Source: Pseudomonas mandelii
GTDB lineage: Bacteria > Pseudomonadota > Gammaproteobacteria > Pseudomonadales > Pseudomonadaceae
Direction of reading: 5' to 3'
Length of the DNA stretch: 64,000 nucleotides
Assembly (NCBI RefSeq): GCF_024138395.1
Contig: NZ_JAMYDU010000001.1
Location: forward strand, 434,001-498,000
Part shown: positions 53,205 through 60,501 of the stretch, one piece after another
Position numbering within the stretch: the first letter of the stretch is position 1
How the letters are laid out: each line of letters starts with the position of its first letter
Translations under genes and position numbers: made by a program
Notes under the pieces: model-generated
Told to the model about the DNA's origin: nothing
The model's database searches: none
What the model saw: the letters and a program-made list of their open reading frames with translations, nothing else

Positions 53205-53252
53205 ACCTGCTGCCCTTCGTAACAGGCAGAAAACGGCAAGAAGCAGACATTC
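53205..53252 (+). repeat. dispersed GGCAGAAATCGGCCA repeat, copy 6
   Basis: CCTGCTGCCCTTCGTAACAG then GCAGAAAACGGCAAGAAGCA, a slightly diverged copy between the hydrolase and the SUKH-like gene. Confidence 0.7.
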
Positions 53253-53403
53253 AGTTCAGAGTGATTGGCACCGCCAATCGGCAGTCTCTCGTCTGTTGAT
53301 ACTCGTCTCAACAGCCTAAGATACGTTTTGAGAACGGCCGGAAAGCTGCGAAAAATTCCAAACCTTTGACTGCCCTGCTATCTGATACGGAGAGCCTGTC
53401 ACT

Positions 53404-54051
53404 TTGAATTATGGACAAGACGTTGCAGTTGTTAAGGCCTTTCAAAGGCTTGCGCGATCAATTGACATTGAGTTTCCAGAACGCCTCGCGACTCTAATGG
53501 GAATCGCACATACAGGAACGGCAGCACTGAGTAGCCTTGAAGATTTTCTATGGCTTGATGCCGAACAGGCTGAGCGAGAAATCAATGAGTGGCTTAATCC
53601 TGATGACCAGCAAGGTCGGACCTTTCTTCCCTTTGCGGCTACAGGCGGTGGTGAGCCTTACTGCGTGGTTCGATTGGAAAACGGCGCTTCGGGGATTGCT
53701 CAGGTACTTCATTTTGCACAGCCATCCTCACTTGCCTACGCCGATGTCTCTTCGTTCGTGACAAGGGAGTACGTGCGCGTCGCTAGAGATCTATCTTGGC
53801 TACCGCCTAAAGCAGACTTCAGTTTTGCACTGAAAAGTGAAGTGGCATTAATCCATGCCGCCCTACTACCCGCAGATTATTCACTTCTTGAGGCCCTGTT
53901 CAGTCGGCAGTGTGTTGCCATGAACTACCAGGCTGGGCCTCGAAGTATCCCGAAAATTGTCCAAGCCTTTATTTCTCAAGAAGAAGAGGAATCTCTAGCC
54001 GCCCGACTGCGCCATCCAGACCCAATTGAATTCGAAGCTATTCGCGCCTGA
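53404..54051 (+). CDS. SUKH/SMI1-KNR4-like protein, possible orphan immunity protein
   Basis: 215 aa from a TTG start with GGAGAG ten bases upstream; the next in-frame ATG at 53500 is less well placed. The middle FLPFAATGGGEPYCVVRLEN resembles the SUKH (SMI1/KNR4) core, where a glycine-rich turn follows the first strands. SUKH proteins often neutralise secreted or contact-dependent toxins. No toxin gene is next to it, so it may be an orphan immunity gene or have another role. Flanked on both sides by dispersed repeats and gene remnants, it is in the mosaic region. Base composition is lower in GC than in the island at 56 kb. Confidence 0.6.
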   Translation: MNYGQDVAVVKAFQRLARSIDIEFPERLATLMGIAHTGTAALSSLEDFLWLDAEQAEREINEWLNPDDQQGRTFLPFAATGGGEPYCVVRLENGASGIAQVLHFAQPSSLAYADVSSFVTREYVRVARDLSWLPPKADFSFALKSEVALIHAALLPADYSLLEALFSRQCVAMNYQAGPRSIPKIVQAFISQEEEESLAARLRHPDPIEFEAIRA

Positions 54052-54114
54052 ATGCGCTAATTGTCCATTTCGTGCTCGGAGCCTAAAATTGGGCAAGTTA
54101 TTGGCCAATAATTG

Positions 54115-54163
54115 ACGATTGCGGCCCTTCGCGACAGGCAGAAATGGCCAATGAGGAGACATT
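54115..54163 (+). repeat. dispersed GGCAGAAATCGGCCA repeat, copy 7
   Basis: GATTGCGGCCCTTCGCGACA then GGCAGAAATGGCCAATGAGG, a diverged copy just after the SUKH-like gene. Confidence 0.7.
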
Positions 54164-54205
54164 AGTTTAGTACGCAACAGTAGTGTGATCGATAGGGCTA
54201 AAATC

Positions 54206-54334
54206 ATGATTTTCATCAGATTTGTATGCGTTCGCTCCCTGACCTTCTTGGTCTTGTTGTTCGGACTTGGATTGGGATGTGGTGCAATTCTCTCAGGCTT
54301 CGACGTACGGAAACTGCCCTCCCGAGATGAATAG
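54206..54334 (+). CDS. possible 42-aa single-helix membrane protein
   Basis: AGGG precedes an ATG. The product starts MIFIRFVCVRSLTFLVLLFG and continues LGLGCGAILSG, one strong hydrophobic helix, then a basic/acidic tail. It overlaps the next remnant in another frame. It may be a real small membrane protein or the original signal/anchor of the broken gene, joined by a lost frameshift. Confidence 0.35.
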   Translation: MIFIRFVCVRSLTFLVLLFGLGLGCGAILSGFDVRKLPSRDE

Positions 54335-54695
54335 CCGAGCAGGGTCTTTGTTAGTTGATGCGCGCGGAGATTGGTCTTCCCTTCTTAAGCATCAGAGAGT
54401 CTTCGCTTCTTGTGATTATGGTGAGCTGGGCGAGGGCTACTCTGAAGCCGTGGCGAACCTCTTCGCCTAAAGATGGGATCAGTTCAGTACATTTGTCGCA
54501 CTTGCAAAAACACACCCTAACTTTCAAAATTGGGCGATACGACATATCGATGCGACTGTCTCAGATGATGACATGAATAGAATTATATTGAATTCCAATA
54601 CATGCATTAATAATGCAGCGGTGGAAAAACTTTGCAGGGTTATTCGGCAGAGTGCTGCAAATGCCTTGATGGAATCCGCACGGATGCGACGATAA
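54267..54695 (+). pseudogene. broken gene of unknown function with one in-frame stop
   Basis: In one frame 67 codons (including SLLKHQRVFASCDYGELGEG and YSEAVANLFA) are followed by a single TAA at 54468-54470 and then by 74 more codons without interruption (RWDQFSTFVALAKTHPNFQN, IRHIDATVSDDDMNRIILNS, EKLCRVIRQSAANALMESAR) to TAA at 54693. Both halves look protein-like and the frame is the same across the stop, so I read it as one gene inactivated by a point mutation. No family recognised. Low GC compared with the island. Confidence 0.5.
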
Positions 54696-54764
54696 ATTTG
54701 AGGGATAGGTTCTACGCCTATGTCAGCGGCAATCCGTTAAGTTACAAACATCTGCTCAGGTTGC

Positions 54765-55064
54765 GATATTTCTCAGGCAGTCGCCGCAGCCTGGTTTGGT
54801 CGCCGGCACTCCCGGGTTGCCGAGCCAGTCCGCCGGCCATACGATTCAATTATTCTTCAGGCGGAGGACTCATTGTGAAGCCGGTGATGCTCCTGACGCG
54901 CGTCCTGGCGCCTGCCATCGCTCTGGCGCTGGCATCCGCCGGCCTGCATGCCGACGACCTGTTCGCGCCATTGCGCGACGCCATGGTATGGGAGATCGCC
55001 AACATGTCGTCCATCACCCGCGACGATACCGGCAGGGTCGAGTTTGCCGCGCCGGTGATGGCCG
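54765..55064 (+). repeat. partial duplicate of the exported PCMT gene and its leader
   Basis: About 300 bases nearly identical to 59645-59945. Both begin GATATT-TCTCAGGCAGTCGC and end CGCCGGTGATGGCCG, with only scattered differences. It includes the upstream leader, the GGCGGAGGA ribosome site and the first 63 codons of the PCMT gene. The copy lies on the far side of the dikinase gene pair in the same orientation, so the two copies form a 4.9-kb-spaced direct repeat. Confidence 0.92.
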
Positions 55065-55126
55065 GAAAAAGGGGACGGATTTATTTTCACTACTCTAAAC
55101 GTCCGCTATTGATCAACGGCAACTAA
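54875..55126 (+). pseudogene. truncated PCMT copy
   Basis: From GTG at 54875 the frame encodes the signal peptide (VKPVMLLTRVLAPAIALALA) and the first part of the exported PCMT, then at 55064 switches to unrelated sequence (GGAAAAAGGGGACGGATTTA) and stops at 55126, so 83 codons against 247 in the full gene. One residue differs from the intact copy in the DAMVWEIANM stretch (R in the full gene). The catalytic SAM site is absent. Confidence 0.85.
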
Positions 55127-55225
55127 GGGTCGGTTGCTGCCCGTCCTGGCGGCGAATATCTGTCTGAACACTTTCGGCTACTATACCTTCTGGCCGCTGG
55201 ACTCCGCCAAGCTACGAGATATTGC

Positions 55226-55576
55226 ATGGAAACTGTCGACGCAAACCGCCTGAAGATCTGGCAAGTACTTTCAGAGTTTTTTCTCGATACTGGGATCACC
55301 GACTCGACTTTTGACTATGTTGCTCGCGTAGTCTTGGAAACAGGCTATTTGCCACAAGAAATTCACAGCATCCTGTGGGGTGAAGTTTTCCCGGCACTTG
55401 AGGGAAACCTCAAATCCATTGCAGGTGAATGGGCGGGATGGACAGATAAATGGTTGTTAGAGCATCTGTCGGTATGTGAGGTCTCTACGAGCAAATTGGG
55501 TGACAGCGGCATCATTAAAGAAATCAGAAGATGCTGGGGGCAAGTGGCAATACGGCTTCCGCCGGCATATGCCTGA
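55226..55576 (+). CDS. DUF7079-like small protein
   Basis: 116 aa. The pattern IWQVLSEFFLDTGITDSTFD, YVARVVLETGYLPQEIHSIL then WGEVFPALEGNLKSIAGEWA and GWTDKWLLEHL is typical of a widely distributed family of small cytoplasmic proteins (DUF7079 in my memory) of unknown function, often found near secretion or immunity genes. The C-terminus after 95 diverges. The ATG at 55226 has GAG eight bases upstream. Confidence 0.7.
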   Translation: METVDANRLKIWQVLSEFFLDTGITDSTFDYVARVVLETGYLPQEIHSILWGEVFPALEGNLKSIAGEWAGWTDKWLLEHLSVCEVSTSKLGDSGIIKEIRRCWGQVAIRLPPAYA

Positions 55577-55604
55577 AACTCGACTTCATTCAATTCCCCT
55601 AGTA

Positions 55605-55639
55605 GCTACCGGCTCCTATCGGCCAAAAACGGTCATTCA
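55605..55639 (+). repeat. dispersed repeat, copy 8 (degenerate)
   Basis: GCTACCGGCTCCTATCGGCC then AAAAACGGTCATTCA, a degenerate copy of the ATCGGCCAAAAGCGG core. It lies exactly before the GltS remnant. Confidence 0.6.
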
Positions 55640-55642
55640 GAT

Positions 55643-55869
55643 GGGCAGAACGCACTGGGCATGGGTTTGGCCGAGGCATTTGGACTCGATCCCAAGGCGG
55701 GTTTGATGGTGGGTTCTATTTCCCTCACGGGAGGGGTGAGCACCACTCTGGCCTGGGCACCGATTTTCGTCGAAAAGCTGGGAATCAATACGCGCATGAA
55801 CTGGGCATCGCCAGCAATACTGTCGGCCTGATTGCCGCTTGCGTGATCGGCGGCCCTATCGCCAACTAC
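55643..55869 (+). pseudogene. internal fragment of sodium/glutamate symporter GltS, frameshifted
   Basis: About 75 codons read like the second half of GltS: NALGMGLAEAFGLDPKAGLM, VGSISLTGGVSTTLAWAPIF, VEKLGI, then after a frameshift near 55785 NQYAHELGIASNTVGLIAAC and VIGGPIANY. Both ends of the gene are missing. It stops 35 bases before the stop codon of the dikinase-like gene on the other strand. Confidence 0.8.
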
Positions 55870-55903
55870 GAAACCAGCGTTATTGCTTCCGGATTCGGGG
55901 GGA

Positions 55904-57520
55904 TTACCTACTCGGGCCATCGCGCCAGCGCCGCAGGTCGGCCAGCCAAGCCTCCGGTCGCTCGATCAGCGTCTCGTACTCGCCGCGCCAGACTTCGCCG
56001 CTGTCGCCGTCCAGAGTGATCAGCTCGCCCTCGGCCAGCACCTCGCCGTTGGCGAACTGCAGGTAGCCGCGCTTGGCTTCGACGTGCAGGCTGTTGCAGC
56101 CGACCAGGCAGACCTTGTCCAACTGCCGTGCCACCACCGCCGCGTGGGCGGTGCGCCCGCCGCGCACGCTGAGCACGCCGTTGGCCAAGGCGATACCGGC
56201 GAGGTCCTGGGTCGCCATCTCTGTCCTCACCAGGATTACCGGCCGACCGGCTTGGTGCAATGCTTGCGCCGCGGCCAGGCTAAGGGCGATACAGCCGCTG
56301 GCGACCCCAGGGCTGGCGGTCAGGGCATGCGCCAGCGGCATGTCGCCGGGGCGCAGCGCCAAGTGGCGGCGGCCGACAGCCTCCAGGTCCAGACCCGCGA
56401 GCCGTTCCAGGGCGCGCGCCGGGTCGATCTGGCCCTCGCGCACCTGCTCGACCGCTACCACAACCGCCGCCCAGGGCGTGCGCTTGCCCGAGCGGGTCTG
56501 CAACAGGTAGAGCACGCCTTCCTCGATGGTGAATTCGAATTCCTGCATGTCCCCGAATGCGGCCTCGAGCACCGTGGCGGCCTCCTGCACCTCGGCCGCC
56601 AGCGTCGGCATGCAGCGCTCGAACAGGTCCAGGTCGCCCAGCGCGTGGCGGCCGGAGACGAGGTCCTCGCCCTGGCTGTTGAACTGGAAGTCGACATATA
56701 GGCGCTTCTCGCCGGTTGCGGGGTCGCGGCTGAAGGCGACCCCCGAGCCCGAGGTGCCGCCGCTGTTGCCGAACACCATCGCCTGCACCGTGACCGCAGT
56801 GCCGAGGCCTTCCGGGATGTCGTTGAGCCGGCGGAAGGTCGCCGCCTTGCCCGAGTCCCAGGATCCGAGGATCGCCAGTACCGCGCCCTGCAGCTGGTCC
56901 TGCGGATTCTGCGGGAACTCCTGGCCGGTTACCGCACGGAACAACTCAAGGCTCTCCCGGGTGAGCGCGCGCAGCGCGTGGAAGTCGAACTCCGCCGGGG
57001 TGGCGACCCCCGCAGCGGCGAGATGCTGGACGGTCAGATCTTCGAAGCTGTCCGCCGGCGCGGCATGCACCACTTCCGCGTAGCTTCTCACCAGGCGCCG
57101 GTAGGAGTCCCACACCAGGCGCGGGTTGCCGGTGGTGCGCAGCACCCCTGCGGTAGTGGCGTCGCACAGTCCGATATTGAGCAGGGTCTCCAGCATGCCC
57201 GGCATGGACACCGGCGCGCCGGAACGCACCGACACCAGCAGCGGCCGGCGGAGGCCGCCGAAGCTGCTGCCGCTGCGCTGTTCCAGCCAGCGCATGTGAT
57301 CCACCAGCGCACCGCCGAGCGTCGGCAGCGCGCCTCCCGCCTGATGCCAGGCCTGGTACCAGTCGGTGGTGAGAACGAAGGCTGGCGGCACCCTCAGGCC
57401 GGCCGCGGCCATGCCCGCGAGGTTCCAGGCCTTGACCCCGAGCCGATCGGCGCCGGCCGCCGGTGCCGCCTCGCCGGCACCGATATGGAAGATCTGCTGG
57501 GTGAGGGGTAGGTCGTTCAT
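55904..57520 (-). CDS. PPDK-like protein: ATP-grasp and phosphohistidine domains only
   Basis: 538 aa. Strong match to the N-terminal two-thirds of pyruvate phosphate dikinase: GVKAWNLAGMAAAGLRVPPA (28-47), LLVSVRSGAPVSMPGMLETL (94-113), GNSGGTSGSGVAFSRDPATG (251-270), and the swivelling phosphohistidine domain with TEMATQDLAGI and catalytic His459 in GGRTAHAAVVAR. The C-terminal PEP/pyruvate barrel (about 340 residues) is entirely absent; the chain ends after the His domain. It could autophosphorylate with ATP and pass the phosphate to another acceptor, as in rifampicin phosphotransferase-like systems. AGGAG lies six bases before the ATG at 57520. The gene follows the 650-aa partner gene by nine bases. 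Confidence 0.85.
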   Translation of the reverse strand: MNDLPLTQQIFHIGAGEAAPAAGADRLGVKAWNLAGMAAAGLRVPPAFVLTTDWYQAWHQAGGALPTLGGALVDHMRWLEQRSGSSFGGLRRPLLVSVRSGAPVSMPGMLETLLNIGLCDATTAGVLRTTGNPRLVWDSYRRLVRSYAEVVHAAPADSFEDLTVQHLAAAGVATPAEFDFHALRALTRESLELFRAVTGQEFPQNPQDQLQGAVLAILGSWDSGKAATFRRLNDIPEGLGTAVTVQAMVFGNSGGTSGSGVAFSRDPATGEKRLYVDFQFNSQGEDLVSGRHALGDLDLFERCMPTLAAEVQEAATVLEAAFGDMQEFEFTIEEGVLYLLQTRSGKRTPWAAVVVAVEQVREGQIDPARALERLAGLDLEAVGRRHLALRPGDMPLAHALTASPGVASGCIALSLAAAQALHQAGRPVILVRTEMATQDLAGIALANGVLSVRGGRTAHAAVVARQLDKVCLVGCNSLHVEAKRGYLQFANGEVLAEGELITLDGDSGEVWRGEYETLIERPEAWLADLRRWRDGPSR

Positions 57521-57529
57521 GGGCACTCC

Positions 57530-59482
57530 TCATAGGGCCGCGCGGGCCAGCGTCTGATCCCGCAGCATCTGCACGGTGTGCCTGAGGGCATCGGTCGCGC
57601 GCTCCAGATTGCCGGCGATGGCGTCGAGCACATAGAGTTCGCGCGCCTCGATTTCCTCGGCAAGCAAGGCATGGCGGACTTGGCGCAGAGTGTCATCGGC
57701 CATCTTCTCCAGATCGACTACCCGGTACACCGCCTGAAGGAACTCCTGCATGTCCTCGCGCGCCGTTCCCTGCCCCAGCGCCTGCGCCGTGACCAGTGCC
57801 TTAAGGTATCCCTGAGTCGCCGACAGGGCGAGCGCGAACAGTGCCGCCAACGGAGAAGCGGCCGGGTGTGCCAACGGACTGCGCGGCAGCAGCGAGCAGT
57901 GAAAGGCTGCCTCTTCCAGCTCATCGGTGACGTCGTCGGCACAGCTGGCGAGCCGGAGCATGAATTCACCGCATTCGACGTGCGGGCTCGTCTCGCGCAC
58001 GCGCAGCACCAAGTCGTCGGCGCGCCGCTCCCAGTCCCTGGCGCGCAGGGCGCGGGCCGCCAGGCACTGGTTGAAGTCGGCGATGCCTAGTTGCAGCCAG
58101 GCGTCGCGCAGGCTTTCGGCGATCTCGACGGTGTAGGCCGCGTGTTCGACCACGGCGTCGAACAGGTCCTGTTCAGCACTGCGAAAGTAGCTGAAGAACT
58201 CGGCTTGCAGCTCGTCGTACACCAACGCCTGGGAGCGCCCGGCGAGCAGGGCATTGCTGCAGGCTGCAAGCACGAACTGTAGCAGTTGGCGCGCCTGCGG
58301 CAGGCCGATGATCTGATGGAGCTGCTCGCCATAACGCAGGCTGCCGCGACCGGCCGACTTGAGCGTGTCGTACAGCAACTGCTGGCCACCGCAGAGCAGG
58401 AAGGCCATGTGCCCATAGCCGTTCTTCGCCGCCCAGGACAGCAGCGCGACCGTCTCCTCTTTCGGCAGGAACGCCTTGAGCTGCTTGCGCGCCTTGTTCC
58501 AGTCGATCAGGAATACCAGCCGTGAGCCCAACAGGTCGAGGAACTGCAGCAGCTTGTCGCGCTGGGCGGAGCGGAAGCGACCAATGCACAGATGATAGAG
58601 TCCATCCTCCATGGTCGGGTCCTTGCGCGAACGGGCGCCTTCCCAGTCGACTTCGACGCCATCGAACAAGCCTTGGAAGAACTGCAGGCGCTGATGGTGG
58701 ACATCGGTGTAGGTGACGGTCACCTCGTCCACGCTCACATGCACCACCAGAACATGGGCGTCGGTGGTGCCGATGTCGTTCTGGATGATCAGGGTGTCGC
58801 CCGAACGGGTCACCGTGGTGCCTAGGCCGGGATGGTTGAACTTGAGCGGCGCCGTCCGGTGGAGGCCGGCCATGAACGCGCGTACCGCATCCCGATCCGC
58901 CTCGTCGATGTTGTAGACCGCCGCCCCTTCTAGATGCTCCGCGGCGAGCCGGCTTTGCACTTGGTTGAGCACCCTGTGCGCATCCATCACCAGCAGATGC
59001 CAGCTGTCACCAGCTTCGCGGTCGCCGGAGGTCAGCAGGCCCAGGGCTTGGTCGTCGAGCAGGTCGTCGGCGGGACGCTGGACCCGTTCTGACAGACGCG
59101 CAAGTCGCGTAGTGAATTGCGCCTCTTCGCCGCTCCCAGCTTCGCCGCTTGCCAGCAGGCCGAGCGGCACCAGCATTTCCTGCATGTCCTCGACGATGCC
59201 GCAGACCAATCCCTCTGCATAAGGGATGCGATAACGGCCATTCTCCTGCAAGGCACTGCCGACCACTGTATCCAGCTCTACACTATCCACACCGCAGGCC
59301 AAACGCTCAACGTGCAGTGAGGAAAAAGGCAAGTCTGGTTGTCGCGCATGGGAGCGAGCCGCCTGCAACAGGGCGAACCGGTATTTCAGCCGTTCATTGG
59401 CGGCGAGCGCCCTGTTCACCAAGGCCGGCAGGGCGATGTCCTCCTCGCCTAGGGCAAGCACGATCTTGCTCTTGTCCACCAT
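57530..59482 (-). CDS. 650-aa protein with PhoU/DUF47-like C-terminus, partner of PPDK-like protein
   Basis: No signal peptide. Residues 1-150 are helical and unrecognised. Residues 190-320 show beta-rich stretches (PGLGTTVTRSGDTLIIQNDI; HVLVVHVSVDEVTVTYTDVH) with a histidine cluster. Residues 330-400 include FLIDWNKARKQLKAFLPKEE. The last 200 residues are long helices (DLFDAVVEHAAYTVEIAESL; DMQEFLQAVYRVVDLEKMAD, DDTLRQVRHALLAEEIEARE) like PhoU/DUF47 proteins, which bind phosphate-transport complexes or metal. GAGGTCTCATT precedes the ATG. As it is encoded directly before the barrel-less dikinase, it is a candidate phosphate acceptor or substrate-binding subunit. Very GC-rich. Confidence 0.65.
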   Translation of the reverse strand: MVDKSKIVLALGEEDIALPALVNRALAANERLKYRFALLQAARSHARQPDLPFSSLHVERLACGVDSVELDTVVGSALQENGRYRIPYAEGLVCGIVEDMQEMLVPLGLLASGEAGSGEEAQFTTRLARLSERVQRPADDLLDDQALGLLTSGDREAGDSWHLLVMDAHRVLNQVQSRLAAEHLEGAAVYNIDEADRDAVRAFMAGLHRTAPLKFNHPGLGTTVTRSGDTLIIQNDIGTTDAHVLVVHVSVDEVTVTYTDVHHQRLQFFQGLFDGVEVDWEGARSRKDPTMEDGLYHLCIGRFRSAQRDKLLQFLDLLGSRLVFLIDWNKARKQLKAFLPKEETVALLSWAAKNGYGHMAFLLCGGQQLLYDTLKSAGRGSLRYGEQLHQIIGLPQARQLLQFVLAACSNALLAGRSQALVYDELQAEFFSYFRSAEQDLFDAVVEHAAYTVEIAESLRDAWLQLGIADFNQCLAARALRARDWERRADDLVLRVRETSPHVECGEFMLRLASCADDVTDELEEAAFHCSLLPRSPLAHPAASPLAALFALALSATQGYLKALVTAQALGQGTAREDMQEFLQAVYRVVDLEKMADDTLRQVRHALLAEEIEARELYVLDAIAGNLERATDALRHTVQMLRDQTLARAAL

Positions 59483-59644
59483 AATGAGACCTCGCCGGGA
59501 CCTTTCCTCTGTTTCTTCAGATTAGTCGCGTACGGTGTCGCCCTGGGCGCGACTGGATGATCGGCAGCGGAGGTCATGGCCGCTCGTAATAAACGTGTTG
59601 GAACAGGACAGAGGGGGAAGGCTGGTTTCAGCGGGGAATGCCCA

Positions 59645-59755
59645 GATATTTTCTCAGGCAGTCGCCGCAGCCTGGTTTGGTCGCCGGCACTCCCGGCTTG
59701 CCGAGCCAGCCCGCCGGCCATACGATTCGACTACTACTCAGGCGGAGGAGTCATT
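59645..59755 (+). promoter_or_regulatory. leader of the PCMT operon within the duplicated block
   Basis: Starts at the left boundary of the 300-bp duplicated segment and ends with the ribosome site GGCGGAGGAGTCATT. The divergent gap to the 650-aa-protein gene (59483-59755) must hold both promoters. The duplication thus carries the promoter-proximal leader as well. Confidence 0.5.
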
Positions 59756-60499
59756 GTGAAGCCGGTGATGCTCCTGACGCGCATCCTGGCGCCTGCCATC
59801 GCTCTGGCGCTGGCATCCGCCGGCCTGCATGCCGACGACCTGTTCGCGCCATTGCGCGACGCCATGGTGCGGGAGATCGCCAACATGTCGTCCATCACCC
59901 GCGACGATACCGGCAGGGTCGAGTTTGCCGCGCCGGTGATGGCCGCAATGGCCAAGGTGCCACGCCATAAGTTCGTCCCGCCCGACGAGGTGCCCTACGC
60001 CTACGAAAACCGCCCGCTGCCGATCGGCTATGGCCAGACCATCTCCCAGCCCTACATCGTCGCCCTGATGACCGACCTGACGCAGGTCGGGCCCGGCGAC
60101 GTGGTACTCGAGATCGGCACTGGCTCGGGCTACCAGGCGGCGATCCTCGCCGAGCTGGCACAGGCGGTCTACACGATGGAGATCATCGAGCCGCTGGCAG
60201 TGCAGGCCCGGGAGCGCCTGGGCCGGTTGGGATATGCGAAGGTGCAGGCCCGGCTGGGCGATGGCTACCACGGCTGGCCCGAGCACGGGCCTTACGACGC
60301 CATTCTCGTCACCGCCGCCGCCAGCCATGTGCCGCCGCCACTGATCGCCCAGCTCAAGGCCGGCGGACGGATGGTAATCCCGGTCGGCGCGCCATTCATG
60401 ATCCAGTACCTGCTGCTGATCGAGAAGGCCGGCGATGGCAGTGTGTCTACCCGGCAGGTGCTGCCTGTGCGCTTCGTGCCGCTGGTCGGAGGCGGTTGA
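59756..60499 (+). CDS. pcm: exported protein-L-isoaspartate O-methyltransferase
   Basis: 247 aa from a GTG start with GGAGGAG upstream. The first 26 residues form a signal peptide (MKPVMLLTRILAPAIALALA, cleavage near LHA-DD). The rest is a full PCMT: KFVPPDEVPYAYENRPLPIG, YGQTISQPYIVALMTDLTQV, SAM motif VLEIGTGSGYQAAILAEL (117-134) and GRMVIPVGAPF. Cytoplasmic PCMT methylates isoaspartyl residues in damaged proteins; an exported form would need SAM in the envelope, or it may stay tethered at the inner membrane. It overlaps nothing and is followed by a spermidine-synthase-like membrane protein gene two bases after its stop. Confidence 0.85.
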   Translation: MKPVMLLTRILAPAIALALASAGLHADDLFAPLRDAMVREIANMSSITRDDTGRVEFAAPVMAAMAKVPRHKFVPPDEVPYAYENRPLPIGYGQTISQPYIVALMTDLTQVGPGDVVLEIGTGSGYQAAILAELAQAVYTMEIIEPLAVQARERLGRLGYAKVQARLGDGYHGWPEHGPYDAILVTAAASHVPPPLIAQLKAGGRMVIPVGAPFMIQYLLLIEKAGDGSVSTRQVLPVRFVPLVGGG

Positions 60500-60501
60500 G
60501 C

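Noticed and set aside
55064..55100. GGAAAAAGGGGACGGATTTATTTTC as the end of an insertion sequence
   Set aside because: The motif resembles sequence seen next to REP-type transposase genes, but no transposase frame, inverted partner or target duplication is visible here.
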